A stretch of DNA of 64,000 nucleotides from Lacrimispora indolis DSM 755 (GTDB lineage Bacteria > Bacillota > Clostridia > Lachnospirales > Lachnospiraceae). The stretch's first letter is position 1; the number at the start of each line of letters is the position of its first letter. Under the pieces are notes generated by a model. It had not been told where the DNA came from. It saw nothing but the letters and a program-made list of their open reading frames with translations, and did no database searches. The translations under genes and the position numbers were made by a program. The stretch lies in NCBI RefSeq assembly GCF_000526995.1, contig NZ_AZUI01000001.1:1426001-1490000 (forward strand), given 5' to 3'. Of this stretch, positions 34,661 to 44,119 are shown piece after piece.

Positions 34661-35797
34661 TTACCAGATGAAGATTCCCTTTCCGGAAAGCTTACATACT
34701 GCTTCAATAAAATAATAATCCCCATAAATAATGGAAAATTCGTGGGTTTTGTCATGGTAGGCAGCGGTACACTTTTTAAGAAGATTATCTGTCTTATGAT
34801 CCCAGCAGCACCGCTCCTGCTCCAACGCCTTTAACAGCTTAAGAGCCCAATTAAGATAGACCTGGCTGTCCCTGCCTTCCGTATTTTTGGCGATTTCAAT
34901 CAGACCGCAGGCTGCAATGGCCGCTGCCGTTGAATCTTCCCATGTGCAGGTTTCCGGCTGCCGGAAATCCACCGGAATGAGGCCGTTTTCCGGAATATTG
35001 GAAATAAAGTAATGCACAATCTTTCTGGCCGTATGTAAATAATGGACCTCTCCTGTATGGATGTAGCTGAGTACAAAGCCATAAAGACCCCAGCTCTGAC
35101 CTCTTGTCCAGGAAGAACCTTCTCCATATCCCTGCCCGCCGTGGGTTTTTCTCATTTCCCCGGTAAACGGGTCAAACTCCACAATATGACTGACCGATCC
35201 GTCTTCCCTTACAAAGTATTTCCCCGCTGTTACGGCGTGAGCCTCTGCGATCTGCTTAAACCTTGGATCCTGTGTCACCTCACTGGCCCAGTACAGCAGC
35301 GGAAGGTTCATCATGCAGTCAATGATTGCATAACCCCTGTGGTCATCTTCTCCCCAGTCGTTCCACGCCCGGATGAAATTCCCGGAAAGATTGAATCTTC
35401 CTGCCAGATTGTCTGCTGCCAGCAAAGCTCTGTTACGGGACTTCTGATTCCGGTCAATCCGGTAATGGGCCACTGCCGTTGGAAGCCATTTAAAGCCATT
35501 GTCATGGTCCAGGCCCTCCGGGTTCATCAGAACGGCATCCAGCTTTTCCTCCAGCTTTATGGCTGTTTCCTTATAAAGCGGTTCTCCTGTCACGGAAAAA
35601 AGCTGCCACATTATGCCTCCCCAGAAGCCATTTGTCCACCAGGCGATATCATCACTTCCGGAACGGTCATCAAATACTCCGTCAATGGCTGTATAAGGCA
35701 CCTTATCCTTTGTCCGCTCTGTTACGGGCATCATTTTGCCGGTTATCTTCTCAAGGGCAGATGATACCCAATCCCTATCCTGCTGTGATAAATTCAT
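34661..35797 (-). CDS. GH88 unsaturated glucuronyl hydrolase
   Basis: The 378-residue (alpha/alpha)6-barrel enzyme removes 4,5-unsaturated uronic acids left by polysaccharide lyases, by hydrating the double bond. Family landmarks are WWTNGFWGGIMWQL, GLDHDNGFKW (first catalytic Asp), RGYAIIDCMMNLPLLYWAS (second Asp) and GSSWTRGQSWGLYGF. There is no signal peptide, so it acts in the cytoplasm on imported fragments. It lies between the DUF2264 gene and the binding protein. Confidence 0.9.
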   Translation of the reverse strand: MNLSQQDRDWVSSALEKITGKMMPVTERTKDKVPYTAIDGVFDDRSGSDDIAWWTNGFWGGIMWQLFSVTGEPLYKETAIKLEEKLDAVLMNPEGLDHDNGFKWLPTAVAHYRIDRNQKSRNRALLAADNLAGRFNLSGNFIRAWNDWGEDDHRGYAIIDCMMNLPLLYWASEVTQDPRFKQIAEAHAVTAGKYFVREDGSVSHIVEFDPFTGEMRKTHGGQGYGEGSSWTRGQSWGLYGFVLSYIHTGEVHYLHTARKIVHYFISNIPENGLIPVDFRQPETCTWEDSTAAAIAACGLIEIAKNTEGRDSQVYLNWALKLLKALEQERCCWDHKTDNLLKKCTAAYHDKTHEFSIIYGDYYFIEAVCKLSGKGIFIW

Positions 35798-35820
35798 CTC
35801 CTTCTCCTTTCCTTACCATG

Positions 35821-37686
35821 TTAAAGCAAAACCTTAACACACTCTCCCTTATATATAACATGGATCTGCTTTTCCAAAATCTCTACCTGGGGTTTCTCCT
35901 TCATGAGAATTTCTGCCTCAGGGGATTTATCCGCAAATACACTGGTTACCATAACATGGGTCCCTTCCTCATAAACTGCCCTGACCGTGGGAATGACTGT
36001 AAGATTATAAAGCAGGTTGGTATTGGGAAATGCGGAAACCAGTTCCGGCATCCCTCCCGTTTCACCTATGATCCCGCTGATTCCCCATGGAAAGACTGCA
36101 AACAGGGAGTTTCCCTCCGCTTTTACATCTTCTGCCTCAAATTTGCCTGATTTCCTGCCTTTTTCCAATTGGAAACAGTTCTCCTGAGGGATGGCAAACC
36201 CTCCGTCAGCCGCTTCCACAGGAATAGAATTTGATATCTTATGGATCCTGACATGCCAGGAAAAGCACGGGATCACGGTACTTTCTATGGTTACCCCGGG
36301 TATGGGGCTGTATCTGGAGGTAAGGGTCTGGTGATTTATGGAGAAATCATGCTGGCCCCACCTCATAAAATACCGGTTTTCTCCTTTGAGCGAAACGGCC
36401 AGCGTATTGTCAAAAGCTCCCTCTGCCAGACCGGTGCCCTTAGAGACGCTGAAACCAAACTGATTGGAATAAACAAATTTTTCGTATTTTTCCGGTCCGC
36501 CTCCATGATTGTGCTTTAAATGCTGTCCAGCCACATATGCCTGTGCATGGCCATATTGATCATGGGTTATGAGCATATGGGGATGAATGAGAAGCTTTTT
36601 CGGTTCATATGGATAATTCCGTGGCTCTGCCTTCCAAAACGGATGGTCCTCATTAAGGCCCAGAATCAAAAAGGCCTTATTACACCAGTAGGGGGAGCCG
36701 CAGCCATTATAGGACTCACTCATGGAAAGGCTGGGATAGCCGTAGCCGATCGTTAAAATTCCGGAATGGTCAAAAACCGGCCGCCTCATCCAGGACTCCA
36801 GATTTCTTAAAGTCAAATTCTTAAGTATCCCATAATCCACATCAAGATCTGCAAAGGCCATTGCTCCAAAGGGACCGCAGTGGGCATAGCGGTAGGTCAG
36901 GCTCCTTCCAAATGGAATTTCCTCTCCGTTATTAGCAAACCAGTACACATAGTCATTGTAAAACTGTGTGCTCCGTTCCCTTAACAGCCTGCACCGCTCC
37001 GGTTCCATGCCATCCATCAGCTTTGCATAAAGCAGTCCGTAATAATGGATGGCAAATGCCACATAATAATCCACCTGCCCGGGATTGCCGTCGCAATACC
37101 AGCCATCTCCTGTGTAAAAGCTTTCCATCAGGCCAAAATCTTCCTCCAAGCGTTCTTTGGAACATTCCAGCCCCAAAAGCCGGAACATCATATTGGTAAG
37201 GATCCGGAAATAACGCCAGTTGTTTTTTGGCATATCGTGTTCATTCATCTGCCGCAGCCAGTTATATAAGTTTTTCTTTTCTCTTTCTTCCAAAGGATCC
37301 CATAGCTTATCCCGGTTAATGGCTATGGCAAATACCACGGCAGCCACCTCCACCATCTTCTGGTCATAGTCAAATATATCCCCCCAATATTCCTCATCCT
37401 CCGGAGTTGTGCCATGGATGATCCCTTCCCGGTAAAGCTCAAGCCACTCCCTTATTTCCTCCTGCTCCTCTTTGGGCAGGTTTTTGTTGTCAGCTGACCA
37501 GAGCGGGCCAAGCCCCCATAAGATCCTGGCAAACCCTTCCATTCTGGCGGATTTTTCCCCATAATGGACGCCTGTATTTCCCAGGTGCAAAAATGCATGA
37601 CAAGGACTGTAAAATGGCTTTAAAGGGCTTATGGTATCCAAGAAAAGTTTAACCGCATCCTTCCTCGTTCTTAAAGTGATGTCCAT
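35821..37686 (-). CDS. DUF2264 domain protein of glycan-utilisation loci
   Basis: The 621-residue protein has the DUF2264 start (FYSPCHAFLHLGNTGVHYGE, ARMEGFARILWGLGPLW) and a helical-barrel-like N-terminal two thirds. A beta-rich C-terminal part (HDFSINHQTLTSRYSP onward) follows. The family recurs beside GH88/GH105 and rhamnogalacturonan or glycosaminoglycan genes and is thought to be a glycoside hydrolase or lyase-related enzyme. Function is not established here. AGGAGG lies 9 bases before the ATG at 37686; the in-frame ATG at 37713 has no ribosome site. It is first in the operon. Confidence 0.85.
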   Translation of the reverse strand: MDITLRTRKDAVKLFLDTISPLKPFYSPCHAFLHLGNTGVHYGEKSARMEGFARILWGLGPLWSADNKNLPKEEQEEIREWLELYREGIIHGTTPEDEEYWGDIFDYDQKMVEVAAVVFAIAINRDKLWDPLEEREKKNLYNWLRQMNEHDMPKNNWRYFRILTNMMFRLLGLECSKERLEEDFGLMESFYTGDGWYCDGNPGQVDYYVAFAIHYYGLLYAKLMDGMEPERCRLLRERSTQFYNDYVYWFANNGEEIPFGRSLTYRYAHCGPFGAMAFADLDVDYGILKNLTLRNLESWMRRPVFDHSGILTIGYGYPSLSMSESYNGCGSPYWCNKAFLILGLNEDHPFWKAEPRNYPYEPKKLLIHPHMLITHDQYGHAQAYVAGQHLKHNHGGGPEKYEKFVYSNQFGFSVSKGTGLAEGAFDNTLAVSLKGENRYFMRWGQHDFSINHQTLTSRYSPIPGVTIESTVIPCFSWHVRIHKISNSIPVEAADGGFAIPQENCFQLEKGRKSGKFEAEDVKAEGNSLFAVFPWGISGIIGETGGMPELVSAFPNTNLLYNLTVIPTVRAVYEEGTHVMVTSVFADKSPEAEILMKEKPQVEILEKQIHVIYKGECVKVLL

Positions 37687-37879
37687 CCCTGATGTCCTCC
37701 TGTGGTTTATCATTTTTTACATAATATCACATAGGAGCTTTTTGGATATTGGTTTTTATGCTATATTTATGTCATATTGTACTGACTTTCATTGTTATAT
37801 CACCCTGTTTTTTCTTTTAATAAACTTATATTTTTATTTATATTGCATACTTTTATTTGCAGACAGGAGGAGATTTATC

Positions 37880-38749
37880 ATGAATGAGATCACCATTCAG
37901 CCAATTGAACAGCTGCTTGTATCACATATCCGCACCTGCCAGAACGCAGAACGAACACTTCATTTGCACAATAACGCATACGAGATCATGCTGTTTAAAA
38001 GCGGAAATGTAGATTACTTTATCAATAACGTCACTTACCATTTAACGCCGGGCTGTCTGACCTTTATATGTCCCAATGATATCCACGGACTGTTTATCAA
38101 GGATAACAATCCCTACGAAAGAATTCCGATCCACATCGGGGAAAGCTTTGCGGACAACTTATCAACACCTGTTACAGATCTTTTCAGCTGTTTCCACAAC
38201 GGAAGGCCGGAACGCCTTTATCATCTGAACAAAGAGCAGATGGCGGAATATGAGCATTACGCCGACACCATCATAACGGCTTTGAATGAGAAGGCCTTTG
38301 GCTATGATCTCCGGGTGAAGGCCTGCCTGCTGTTCATCCTTTTGCTGGCCAATACAGCCGCCCGGTCCAATAATATGTATCTGGGAGATATTTCTCCCAA
38401 AATCATCCGTGATACCATCAGCTTTGTGGATTCCAACTTAACCAGTGATATCTCCATTCAGACGATCGCTGATTTTGTTAACATCAGCCGTTCCAGACTG
38501 AGTCATTTATTTAAAGAATATACAGGAACTTCTCTTTGGAATTATATCATCACCAGAAGAATACAGTATGCACGTACCCTCTTATTAAAGGGAACTTCTA
38601 TTACTGCCACCTGCTATGAGTGCGGTTTTAAGGATTATGCCCATTTCGTCAAGGTTTTCAGCAAAATCAACGGCGTTTCTCCAGGCAGATACGCCAAGAA
38701 TATTCCGGCATATAAAAAAGAAGCTTCTTCTTCGAAGCTTCTTCTTTAA
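37880..38749 (+). CDS. AraC-family transcriptional regulator of the glycan operon
   Basis: The 289-residue protein has an N-terminal cupin-like sensing domain (HLHNNAYEIMLFKSGNVDYF). A C-terminal double HTH follows (DISIQTIADFVNISRSRLSHLFKEYTGTS, here 2 segments, then ATCYECGFKDYAHFVKVFSK). AGGAGG lies 9 bases before the ATG at 37880. It is divergent from the DUF2264/GH88/ABC/GH2 operon across 193 bases, so it is its probable activator. Its 3' end overlaps the convergent MATE gene by 4 bases. Confidence 0.9.
   Translation: MNEITIQPIEQLLVSHIRTCQNAERTLHLHNNAYEIMLFKSGNVDYFINNVTYHLTPGCLTFICPNDIHGLFIKDNNPYERIPIHIGESFADNLSTPVTDLFSCFHNGRPERLYHLNKEQMAEYEHYADTIITALNEKAFGYDLRVKACLLFILLLANTAARSNNMYLGDISPKIIRDTISFVDSNLTSDISIQTIADFVNISRSRLSHLFKEYTGTSLWNYIITRRIQYARTLLLKGTSITATCYECGFKDYAHFVKVFSKINGVSPGRYAKNIPAYKKEASSSKLLL
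38719..38744. terminator. Hairpin inside the araC 3' end
   Basis: AAGAAGCTTC pairs with GAAGCTTCTT, encoding the last residues of the regulator. A's precede it and CTTT follows. It may terminate both convergent genes. Confidence 0.5.
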
Positions 38750-40149
38750 TCTTCCTGACCCAAAACAATATTATGTATCCACACGCCCTTCTTAACCAGT
38801 ACAAAACCAACGATGCATTTGATGATCTCCACCATCTGGCACATAAAATACAAGGGCACAATGGGAATGGCGGTATACCGGCTTAAGGTATAGGCAACCG
38901 GAATGCTGACCACCCACATGAACACGCTGTCAAACAAAAAGGTGATCACCGTCTTTCCGCCGGAGCGCAGGGTGAAATAGGCCACATTCATAAACGCATT
39001 CATGGGCATACACAGTGCCAGTATGCGGATAAACCAGACGGCCAGGCTCCTGACCTCATCCGTGGTGTTGTAAATCATGGGAAATAAGGGGGCCATGACC
39101 GCCAAGAGTCCTCCTATGAGCACACAGGAACCAACGGAAAAAGCGATGAGCTTGGTGTCCGTTTCCCTGGCTTCCTCCATTTTTCCGGCTCCCAAAAGCT
39201 GCCCCACAATAATGGAGACCGCGCTTCCAAGGGCAAGATAAACCACATTAAATACATTTCCTATGGTGGCGGATATATTAAGGCCTGCCACCGCGATCAG
39301 TCCTCTCACAGAATAACACTGCATGAGAGTAGCCACTCCGGCTGCCCAAAGGGCTTCATTTACAATGAGAGGCGTTCCCTTAACAAAGATTTTCCCCACA
39401 AGGCCTGCCGGTATATAAAAGCTTTTATAAGCCCCTTCAATAAACGGATTCCTTTTTGTATTCCTGTGGGTCCAGATTATGATAATCGCTGCTTCCACAA
39501 ATCTGGCCATAACGGTTGCAATTGCGGCTCCCACCACCCCCAGGACCGGAGCTCCAAGCTTTCCAAAGATCAGGATATAATTAAACACAAGATTTACCAG
39601 GACAGCCACGATTCCGGCTTTCATGGGCACTACTGTTTCTGCGCATTCCCTTAAGGTGCTGACATAAGCCTGCTCCAGGGCAAAGGGCACCAATCCTATA
39701 AGCATGACAAGCATATACCGTCTTCCGTGCATCAGCGCAGTGGCAAGCTCCGCCTCGTTGCCCTCTCCATGGAGATACATGGCGATCATATCCTCTCCGA
39801 AGAAAAAGAACACAGCCACCGCAGCCACCGCCAGAAGGGCACAGCAGATGATTTTAAACCGGAACGTATGCCGGACTCCATCGTGTCTTCCGCAGCCATA
39901 GAATTGGGCTCCGAAAATGCCTGCACCTGATATGATCCCAAAAATGCTGATGTTAAAAACAAAGATCAGCTGGTTCACAATGGCAACGCCGGACATCTGC
40001 TCGGTTCCTACCATGCCCACCATAATATTATCCAGCAGGCTGACAAAGTTGGTGATCCCGTTTTGGACCATAATGGGAATGGCGATTGTCAGCACCATCC
40101 TGTAAAATGCTTTGTTTCCGATAAATTTTTTCATAAACTCTTCCAGCAA
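38746..40149 (-). CDS. MATE-family multidrug/metabolite efflux pump
   Basis: The 467-residue membrane protein has about 12 helices and two MATE repeats. The first begins LTIAIPIMVQNGITNFVSLLDNIMVG and the second holds the equivalent PLIVNEALWAAG. Such pumps export cations or drugs using Na+ or H+ gradients. It is a monocistronic gene with its own promoter; substrate unknown. Confidence 0.93.
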   Translation of the reverse strand: MLEEFMKKFIGNKAFYRMVLTIAIPIMVQNGITNFVSLLDNIMVGMVGTEQMSGVAIVNQLIFVFNISIFGIISGAGIFGAQFYGCGRHDGVRHTFRFKIICCALLAVAAVAVFFFFGEDMIAMYLHGEGNEAELATALMHGRRYMLVMLIGLVPFALEQAYVSTLRECAETVVPMKAGIVAVLVNLVFNYILIFGKLGAPVLGVVGAAIATVMARFVEAAIIIIWTHRNTKRNPFIEGAYKSFYIPAGLVGKIFVKGTPLIVNEALWAAGVATLMQCYSVRGLIAVAGLNISATIGNVFNVVYLALGSAVSIIVGQLLGAGKMEEARETDTKLIAFSVGSCVLIGGLLAVMAPLFPMIYNTTDEVRSLAVWFIRILALCMPMNAFMNVAYFTLRSGGKTVITFLFDSVFMWVVSIPVAYTLSRYTAIPIVPLYFMCQMVEIIKCIVGFVLVKKGVWIHNIVLGQED

Positions 40150-40222
40150 AAGCGCACTTTTCTGTTATACCTCCGTAATGTAAATTTTCTGCCTTACGTT
40201 ATACTCTTCTTTCCGTATGATT

Positions 40223-40251
40223 ACTTTATATGGAATAAAGGCTTATGTCAA
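40223..40251 (-). promoter_or_regulatory. Promoter of the MATE gene
   Basis: On the minus strand TTGACA and TAAAGT are 17 bases apart, about 74 bases before the ATG. Confidence 0.6.
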
Positions 40252-40302
40252 CAGAATCCTGCCTTTTGACCTGGCTTTTCGCAAAAAGGAGCGGGAAAAA
40301 TG

Positions 40303-40358
40303 AAAAAGCGGCGTCAGCTGCCTGACAGATAAAATCCCGCCAGGCGGCTGCCGCCGCT
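40303..40358 (-). terminator. Terminator of the ytfQRT-yjfF-like operon
   Basis: On the minus strand AGCGGCGGCAGCCGCCT pairs with an imperfect AGGCAGCTGACGCCGCT and is followed by TTTTTC. Confidence 0.75.
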
Positions 40359-40383
40359 GATCCATATCCTTCCCTGTCTGAGC

Positions 40384-41397
40384 TCACTTTTCCTTTGCCC
40401 TTGCAAACAGGCTTTGAAGGAGTATGAAAAATGCCAGCAAAGCCGCAATGGTAATCTTGGTCCACCAGGAGGAAAGAGTCCCCTGGAAGGTGATGAAGGT
40501 CTCTATGGTTCCCTTTATTAACACCCCAAACAAACTGCCGAAAACATTTCCCACGCCTCCCGACAGCAATGTCCCCCCGATAACTGCCGAGGCGATGGCT
40601 TCCATCTCAAAGCCCTTTGCCTGCTCCACAAAGCCTGCACAGGTATTTAAGCTGAATAAAAACCCGCCTAAGGCACATAAAAAGCCGTTGGCCACATAAA
40701 CCAAAAGCTTGGTGCGCTTCACATTTAATCCCATCATCAGGGCAGACTGCTCATTTCCTCCTACCGCGTAAACGGTCCGCCCGAATTTCGTATACTTTAA
40801 CACCACAAATACCAGCACCAGCACCGTCAGGGCGATGAGAACGCTTGGATAGAGAAACGGGTAATTGATCACTCCCTTTTTGTTGGGGGTCCCTCCCAGA
40901 AAGGTTAAGTTGATTTTGCTCTTTGCCCATTTTAAAAACAGCTCATTTTTCACGCTGATCATTTCCTGGCTTATGATGGCCGTCATGCCTCTGGCAAAAA
41001 ACATGCCTGCCAGGGTCACAATAAAGGGCTGTATTTTTAGGTAAGCGATAAAAAATCCCTGGATTAGGCCAAAGACAAGGCCCATGACCAAAACCGTCAA
41101 AAGGGCGGGAACAGCTCCGATTCCCTTGATTTCCATCATCCAGGCCAGCATCATGCAGGTAAGGGCTACTACGGAACCTACAGAAATGTCGATTCCCCCT
41201 GTGATCATGACCATGGTCATGCCTGCTGCAATAACGATCAGTCCTGCATTGGAGATGAAAAGATTTAAAAATACCTGGGGCTTTGCAAAGCCCTTGCTCT
41301 TAAAAATCAGGATCCCGGCTATGTACATTCCCACAAAAAGAGCGATGGTGATCATGAGCAGGAATACCTTTCCATCCATTTTTCCTCTGTTCTTCAT
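40384..41397 (-). CDS. yjfF: Sugar ABC transporter permease (YjfF-like)
   Basis: The 337-residue CUT2 permease has GMTMVMITGGIDISVGSVVALT and EAIASAVIGGTLLSGGVGNVFG, the two conserved blocks of ribose/galactofuranose-type permeases. Its ATG directly follows the stop of the partner permease. Gene order ATPase-permease-permease with a YtfQ-like binding protein matches the galactofuranose importer; the ligand is inferred from that. Confidence 0.82.
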   Translation of the reverse strand: MKNRGKMDGKVFLLMITIALFVGMYIAGILIFKSKGFAKPQVFLNLFISNAGLIVIAAGMTMVMITGGIDISVGSVVALTCMMLAWMMEIKGIGAVPALLTVLVMGLVFGLIQGFFIAYLKIQPFIVTLAGMFFARGMTAIISQEMISVKNELFLKWAKSKINLTFLGGTPNKKGVINYPFLYPSVLIALTVLVLVFVVLKYTKFGRTVYAVGGNEQSALMMGLNVKRTKLLVYVANGFLCALGGFLFSLNTCAGFVEQAKGFEMEAIASAVIGGTLLSGGVGNVFGSLFGVLIKGTIETFITFQGTLSSWWTKITIAALLAFFILLQSLFARAKEK

Positions 41398-42453
41398 TTA
41401 CGCCACCTTCTTTCCGGCTTCAAAGCCTGTTTGGAACCGTTTTGCCATTTTCTTAAGCTCCGTTGACTGAAGGGCAACTATGACTACCACCACGATTGCC
41501 TTATAGACGGGAATCTGGTCCGGGGAAACCCCCATGGCGTATAAGGTGGTACTTAGGGCCTGAATGGTATAAGCTCCGATCACGCTTCCAAGGAGGGAAA
41601 ATTTACCCCCTCCCAGGCTGTTGCCTCCCAAGGCTACAGCAAGGATGGCATCCAGCTCCAGGTTAAGACCAATATTATTGGCATCTGCCGAATAGATCCT
41701 TGATGATGCCACCAGGCCGGATATGCCTGCACAGAGGCCGCAGAATACATAGGAAAGAAAAATGATCATGGAGGATTTGATCCCCATGAGTCTGGAAGCC
41801 CTGGAGTTGATTCCCACCGTCTGGATATAAAGCCCCAGGGTGGTTTTTTTTAGTAAAACGTAGGTAAGGACCACCACTAAAAGGGCCACGAATACGGGAG
41901 TTGGAATAGGGATTCCCGGAATGCTGGCTCCCAGCATCTTATAGGATTCCACCCGGATGTAGGTGATCTGCCCCCTGGTGATCAGCTGCGCCATACCCCG
42001 TCCCGCCGTAAACAGGATCAGGGTCGCCACCATTGGCTGGATCTTCATCTTTGCCACCAGAAACCCGTTAAAGCCTCCGCATAAAATCCCTGCAAGGGCC
42101 GCTGCCAGCACGCCTAATATATAAGGATTCTGGAACTCATTCACCGTCTGCAGACCCCCTGACAGGATGTAGCAGCACACGGCCCCTGCCACAGACATGA
42201 CTGCTCCCACGGAAATGTCCGTGCCGCCGGAAGCCGCCACCACCATGGTCATCCCCACGGCCAGGATCACCAGATCACTGGCCCGGTTGATCACATCGAT
42301 GATGTATCCATACAAAACGCCGTTTTTTATGGTCACCTGAAAAAAGGTAGGCGTCTTGATGAGATTTGAGAGAAGCACCAGGACCAGGCAGAACAGGGGC
42401 AGGAATAACCGGGTTCCTGTTATTTTCTTCACAATCACTGTCATCCTATTCAT
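41398..42453 (-). CDS. ytfT: Sugar ABC transporter permease (YtfT-like)
   Basis: The 351-residue CUT2 permease has GMTMVVAASGGTDISVGAVMS and ELDAILAVALGGNSLGGGKFSLLG. Its start overlaps the ATPase gene's end by 8 bases, implying translational coupling. Confidence 0.82.
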   Translation of the reverse strand: MNRMTVIVKKITGTRLFLPLFCLVLVLLSNLIKTPTFFQVTIKNGVLYGYIIDVINRASDLVILAVGMTMVVAASGGTDISVGAVMSVAGAVCCYILSGGLQTVNEFQNPYILGVLAAALAGILCGGFNGFLVAKMKIQPMVATLILFTAGRGMAQLITRGQITYIRVESYKMLGASIPGIPIPTPVFVALLVVVLTYVLLKKTTLGLYIQTVGINSRASRLMGIKSSMIIFLSYVFCGLCAGISGLVASSRIYSADANNIGLNLELDAILAVALGGNSLGGGKFSLLGSVIGAYTIQALSTTLYAMGVSPDQIPVYKAIVVVVIVALQSTELKKMAKRFQTGFEAGKKVA

Positions 42454-43966
42454 CTTCCATACCTCCTGCGATCGCCTTCATAATGTTGTTCTGATCCAGC
42501 TCGCCTTCCTCCAGTTCCCCCACCTTCTGTCCATCCCGGAGTATTGCCATGCGGCTGCAGGTGCGCAGCATTTCCTCTACCTCCGAGGAAATGAACATCA
42601 CGGACTTTCCTTCCTCAGAAAGCTTTACCACCAGCTTCTGGATCTCTGTCTTGGTTCCCACATCGATCCCTCTGGTAGGCTCATCTAATATGAGGAAATC
42701 CGGGTCTGTAAGAAGCCATCTTCCTAAGATCACCTTTTGCTGGTTTCCTCCGCTTAAGCTTTTTATAGGGGTCTCCCTGTTAGCTGTCTTAATCTGTAAA
42801 AGATCTATATACTTATCTGCAAGCTCCTCCTGCTCCTTTCTTCCAAGGAGACGGAACATTCCCTTTTTTGCCTGAAGAGCCAGAATTAAGTTCTCCCGCA
42901 CCGATAGATCCGCCACGATCCCTTCTTCCTTCCTGTTTTCCGGAAGATAGGCCATTCCGGCCATCATGGCATCAAGAGGGGCTGTCACGGAAACCGGACG
43001 TCCCTTTACCGTTAATTCTCCGCTGTCCGGCTTATCCGCACCGTAAAGGCTTCTGGCAAGCTCCGACCGCCCGGAGCCTAAAAGTCCTGTAAGGCCGATC
43101 ACTTCCCCTTTGCGGATCATAAGATCATAAGGTTTAATGGTCCCCTGCTTTCCGATCCCCTTGGCATGGATCACCACTTCCCCGGACGTTTCCTTTGCTT
43201 CCCCGCTTTTCTTTATGGCAGCCAGGTCGTCAAAATCCTTTCCCATCATCTTGGCCACCAGCTGGACTCTGGGCAGCTTTTCCGTTTCATACTCTCCTAC
43301 CAGGGCGCCGTTTCTGAGAACCGTGATCCTGTCGCAGACCTCATACACCTGTTCCAGGAAATGAGTGACAAAGATGATCCCCACGCCTTCCGATTTCAGG
43401 CGGTTCATCAGCTTAAACAGCTTCTCCACCTCATGGTCATCAAGAGAAGATGTGGGTTCGTCAAGGATCAGCACCTTTGCAGACATATCCACAGCCCTGG
43501 CAATGGCAAACATCTGCTGCAAGGCAATGGAGTAGTTTTCCAGGGCCCTGGTCACGTCTATGTGGATATCCAGGCTTTCCAGCAGATCCTTTGCTCTCTT
43601 ATTCATGATTTTCCAGTCAATCATGCCGGCACGCTTTGGTTCCCTGCCGATAAATAAGTTTTCCGCTACAGATAAATTTGGACAGAGATTGACCTCCTGG
43701 TAGACTGTGCTGATCCCATGGGCCTGTGCTTCCTGAGGGGAATGGTTGATGATGTTCCCCTGAAACCCTTCAATGGTGATTTCTCCTGATTCAAACTCTT
43801 CCACTCCTGTAAGGACCTTAATGAGAGTGGATTTTCCTGCTCCGTTCTCTCCCATGAGAGCATGGATCTCTCCGCTTCTTAAGGTAAAATCCACGTGGTC
43901 AAGGGCCTTCACGCCAGGAAATGTTTTTGAAATGCTTCGCATGGCTAATACGATTTTATTGGGCAT
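42446..43966 (-). CDS. ytfR: Sugar ABC transporter double ATPase (YtfR/MglA-like)
   Basis: The 506-residue protein has two nucleotide-binding halves. The first has Walker A MGENGAGKSTLIK and Walker B VLILDEPTSSLDD. The second has a degenerate Walker A (GLLGSGRSELAR) and an intact signature LSGGNQQKVILGRWL with DEPTRGIDVG. This is the standard CUT2 arrangement. A terminator-like stem separates it from the binding-protein gene. Confidence 0.9.
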   Translation of the reverse strand: MPNKIVLAMRSISKTFPGVKALDHVDFTLRSGEIHALMGENGAGKSTLIKVLTGVEEFESGEITIEGFQGNIINHSPQEAQAHGISTVYQEVNLCPNLSVAENLFIGREPKRAGMIDWKIMNKRAKDLLESLDIHIDVTRALENYSIALQQMFAIARAVDMSAKVLILDEPTSSLDDHEVEKLFKLMNRLKSEGVGIIFVTHFLEQVYEVCDRITVLRNGALVGEYETEKLPRVQLVAKMMGKDFDDLAAIKKSGEAKETSGEVVIHAKGIGKQGTIKPYDLMIRKGEVIGLTGLLGSGRSELARSLYGADKPDSGELTVKGRPVSVTAPLDAMMAGMAYLPENRKEEGIVADLSVRENLILALQAKKGMFRLLGRKEQEELADKYIDLLQIKTANRETPIKSLSGGNQQKVILGRWLLTDPDFLILDEPTRGIDVGTKTEIQKLVVKLSEEGKSVMFISSEVEEMLRTCSRMAILRDGQKVGELEEGELDQNNIMKAIAGGMEDE

Positions 43967-44019
43967 AGAAACCCTTCCTTTCCTTCCCCGCCCCGCTTAA
44001 AACGGCAAATTCAGGGATT

Positions 44020-44074
44020 AAAAAAGGTGCAGAGAGGAGGAATGAAAACCGCCATCCTCCATCCTTTTGCACCT
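44020..44074 (-). terminator. Attenuating terminator between ytfQ and ytfR
   Basis: On the minus strand AGGTGCA and TGCACCT close an outer stem with an inner GGAGGAT/ATTCCTCC stem, followed by TTTTT. Partial read-through would give more binding protein than transporter. Confidence 0.7.
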
Positions 44075-44119
44075 GTTTCTCTAGATTCGCTCTTTTTTAC
44101 GGCACCAAGGCCCCTGGGA

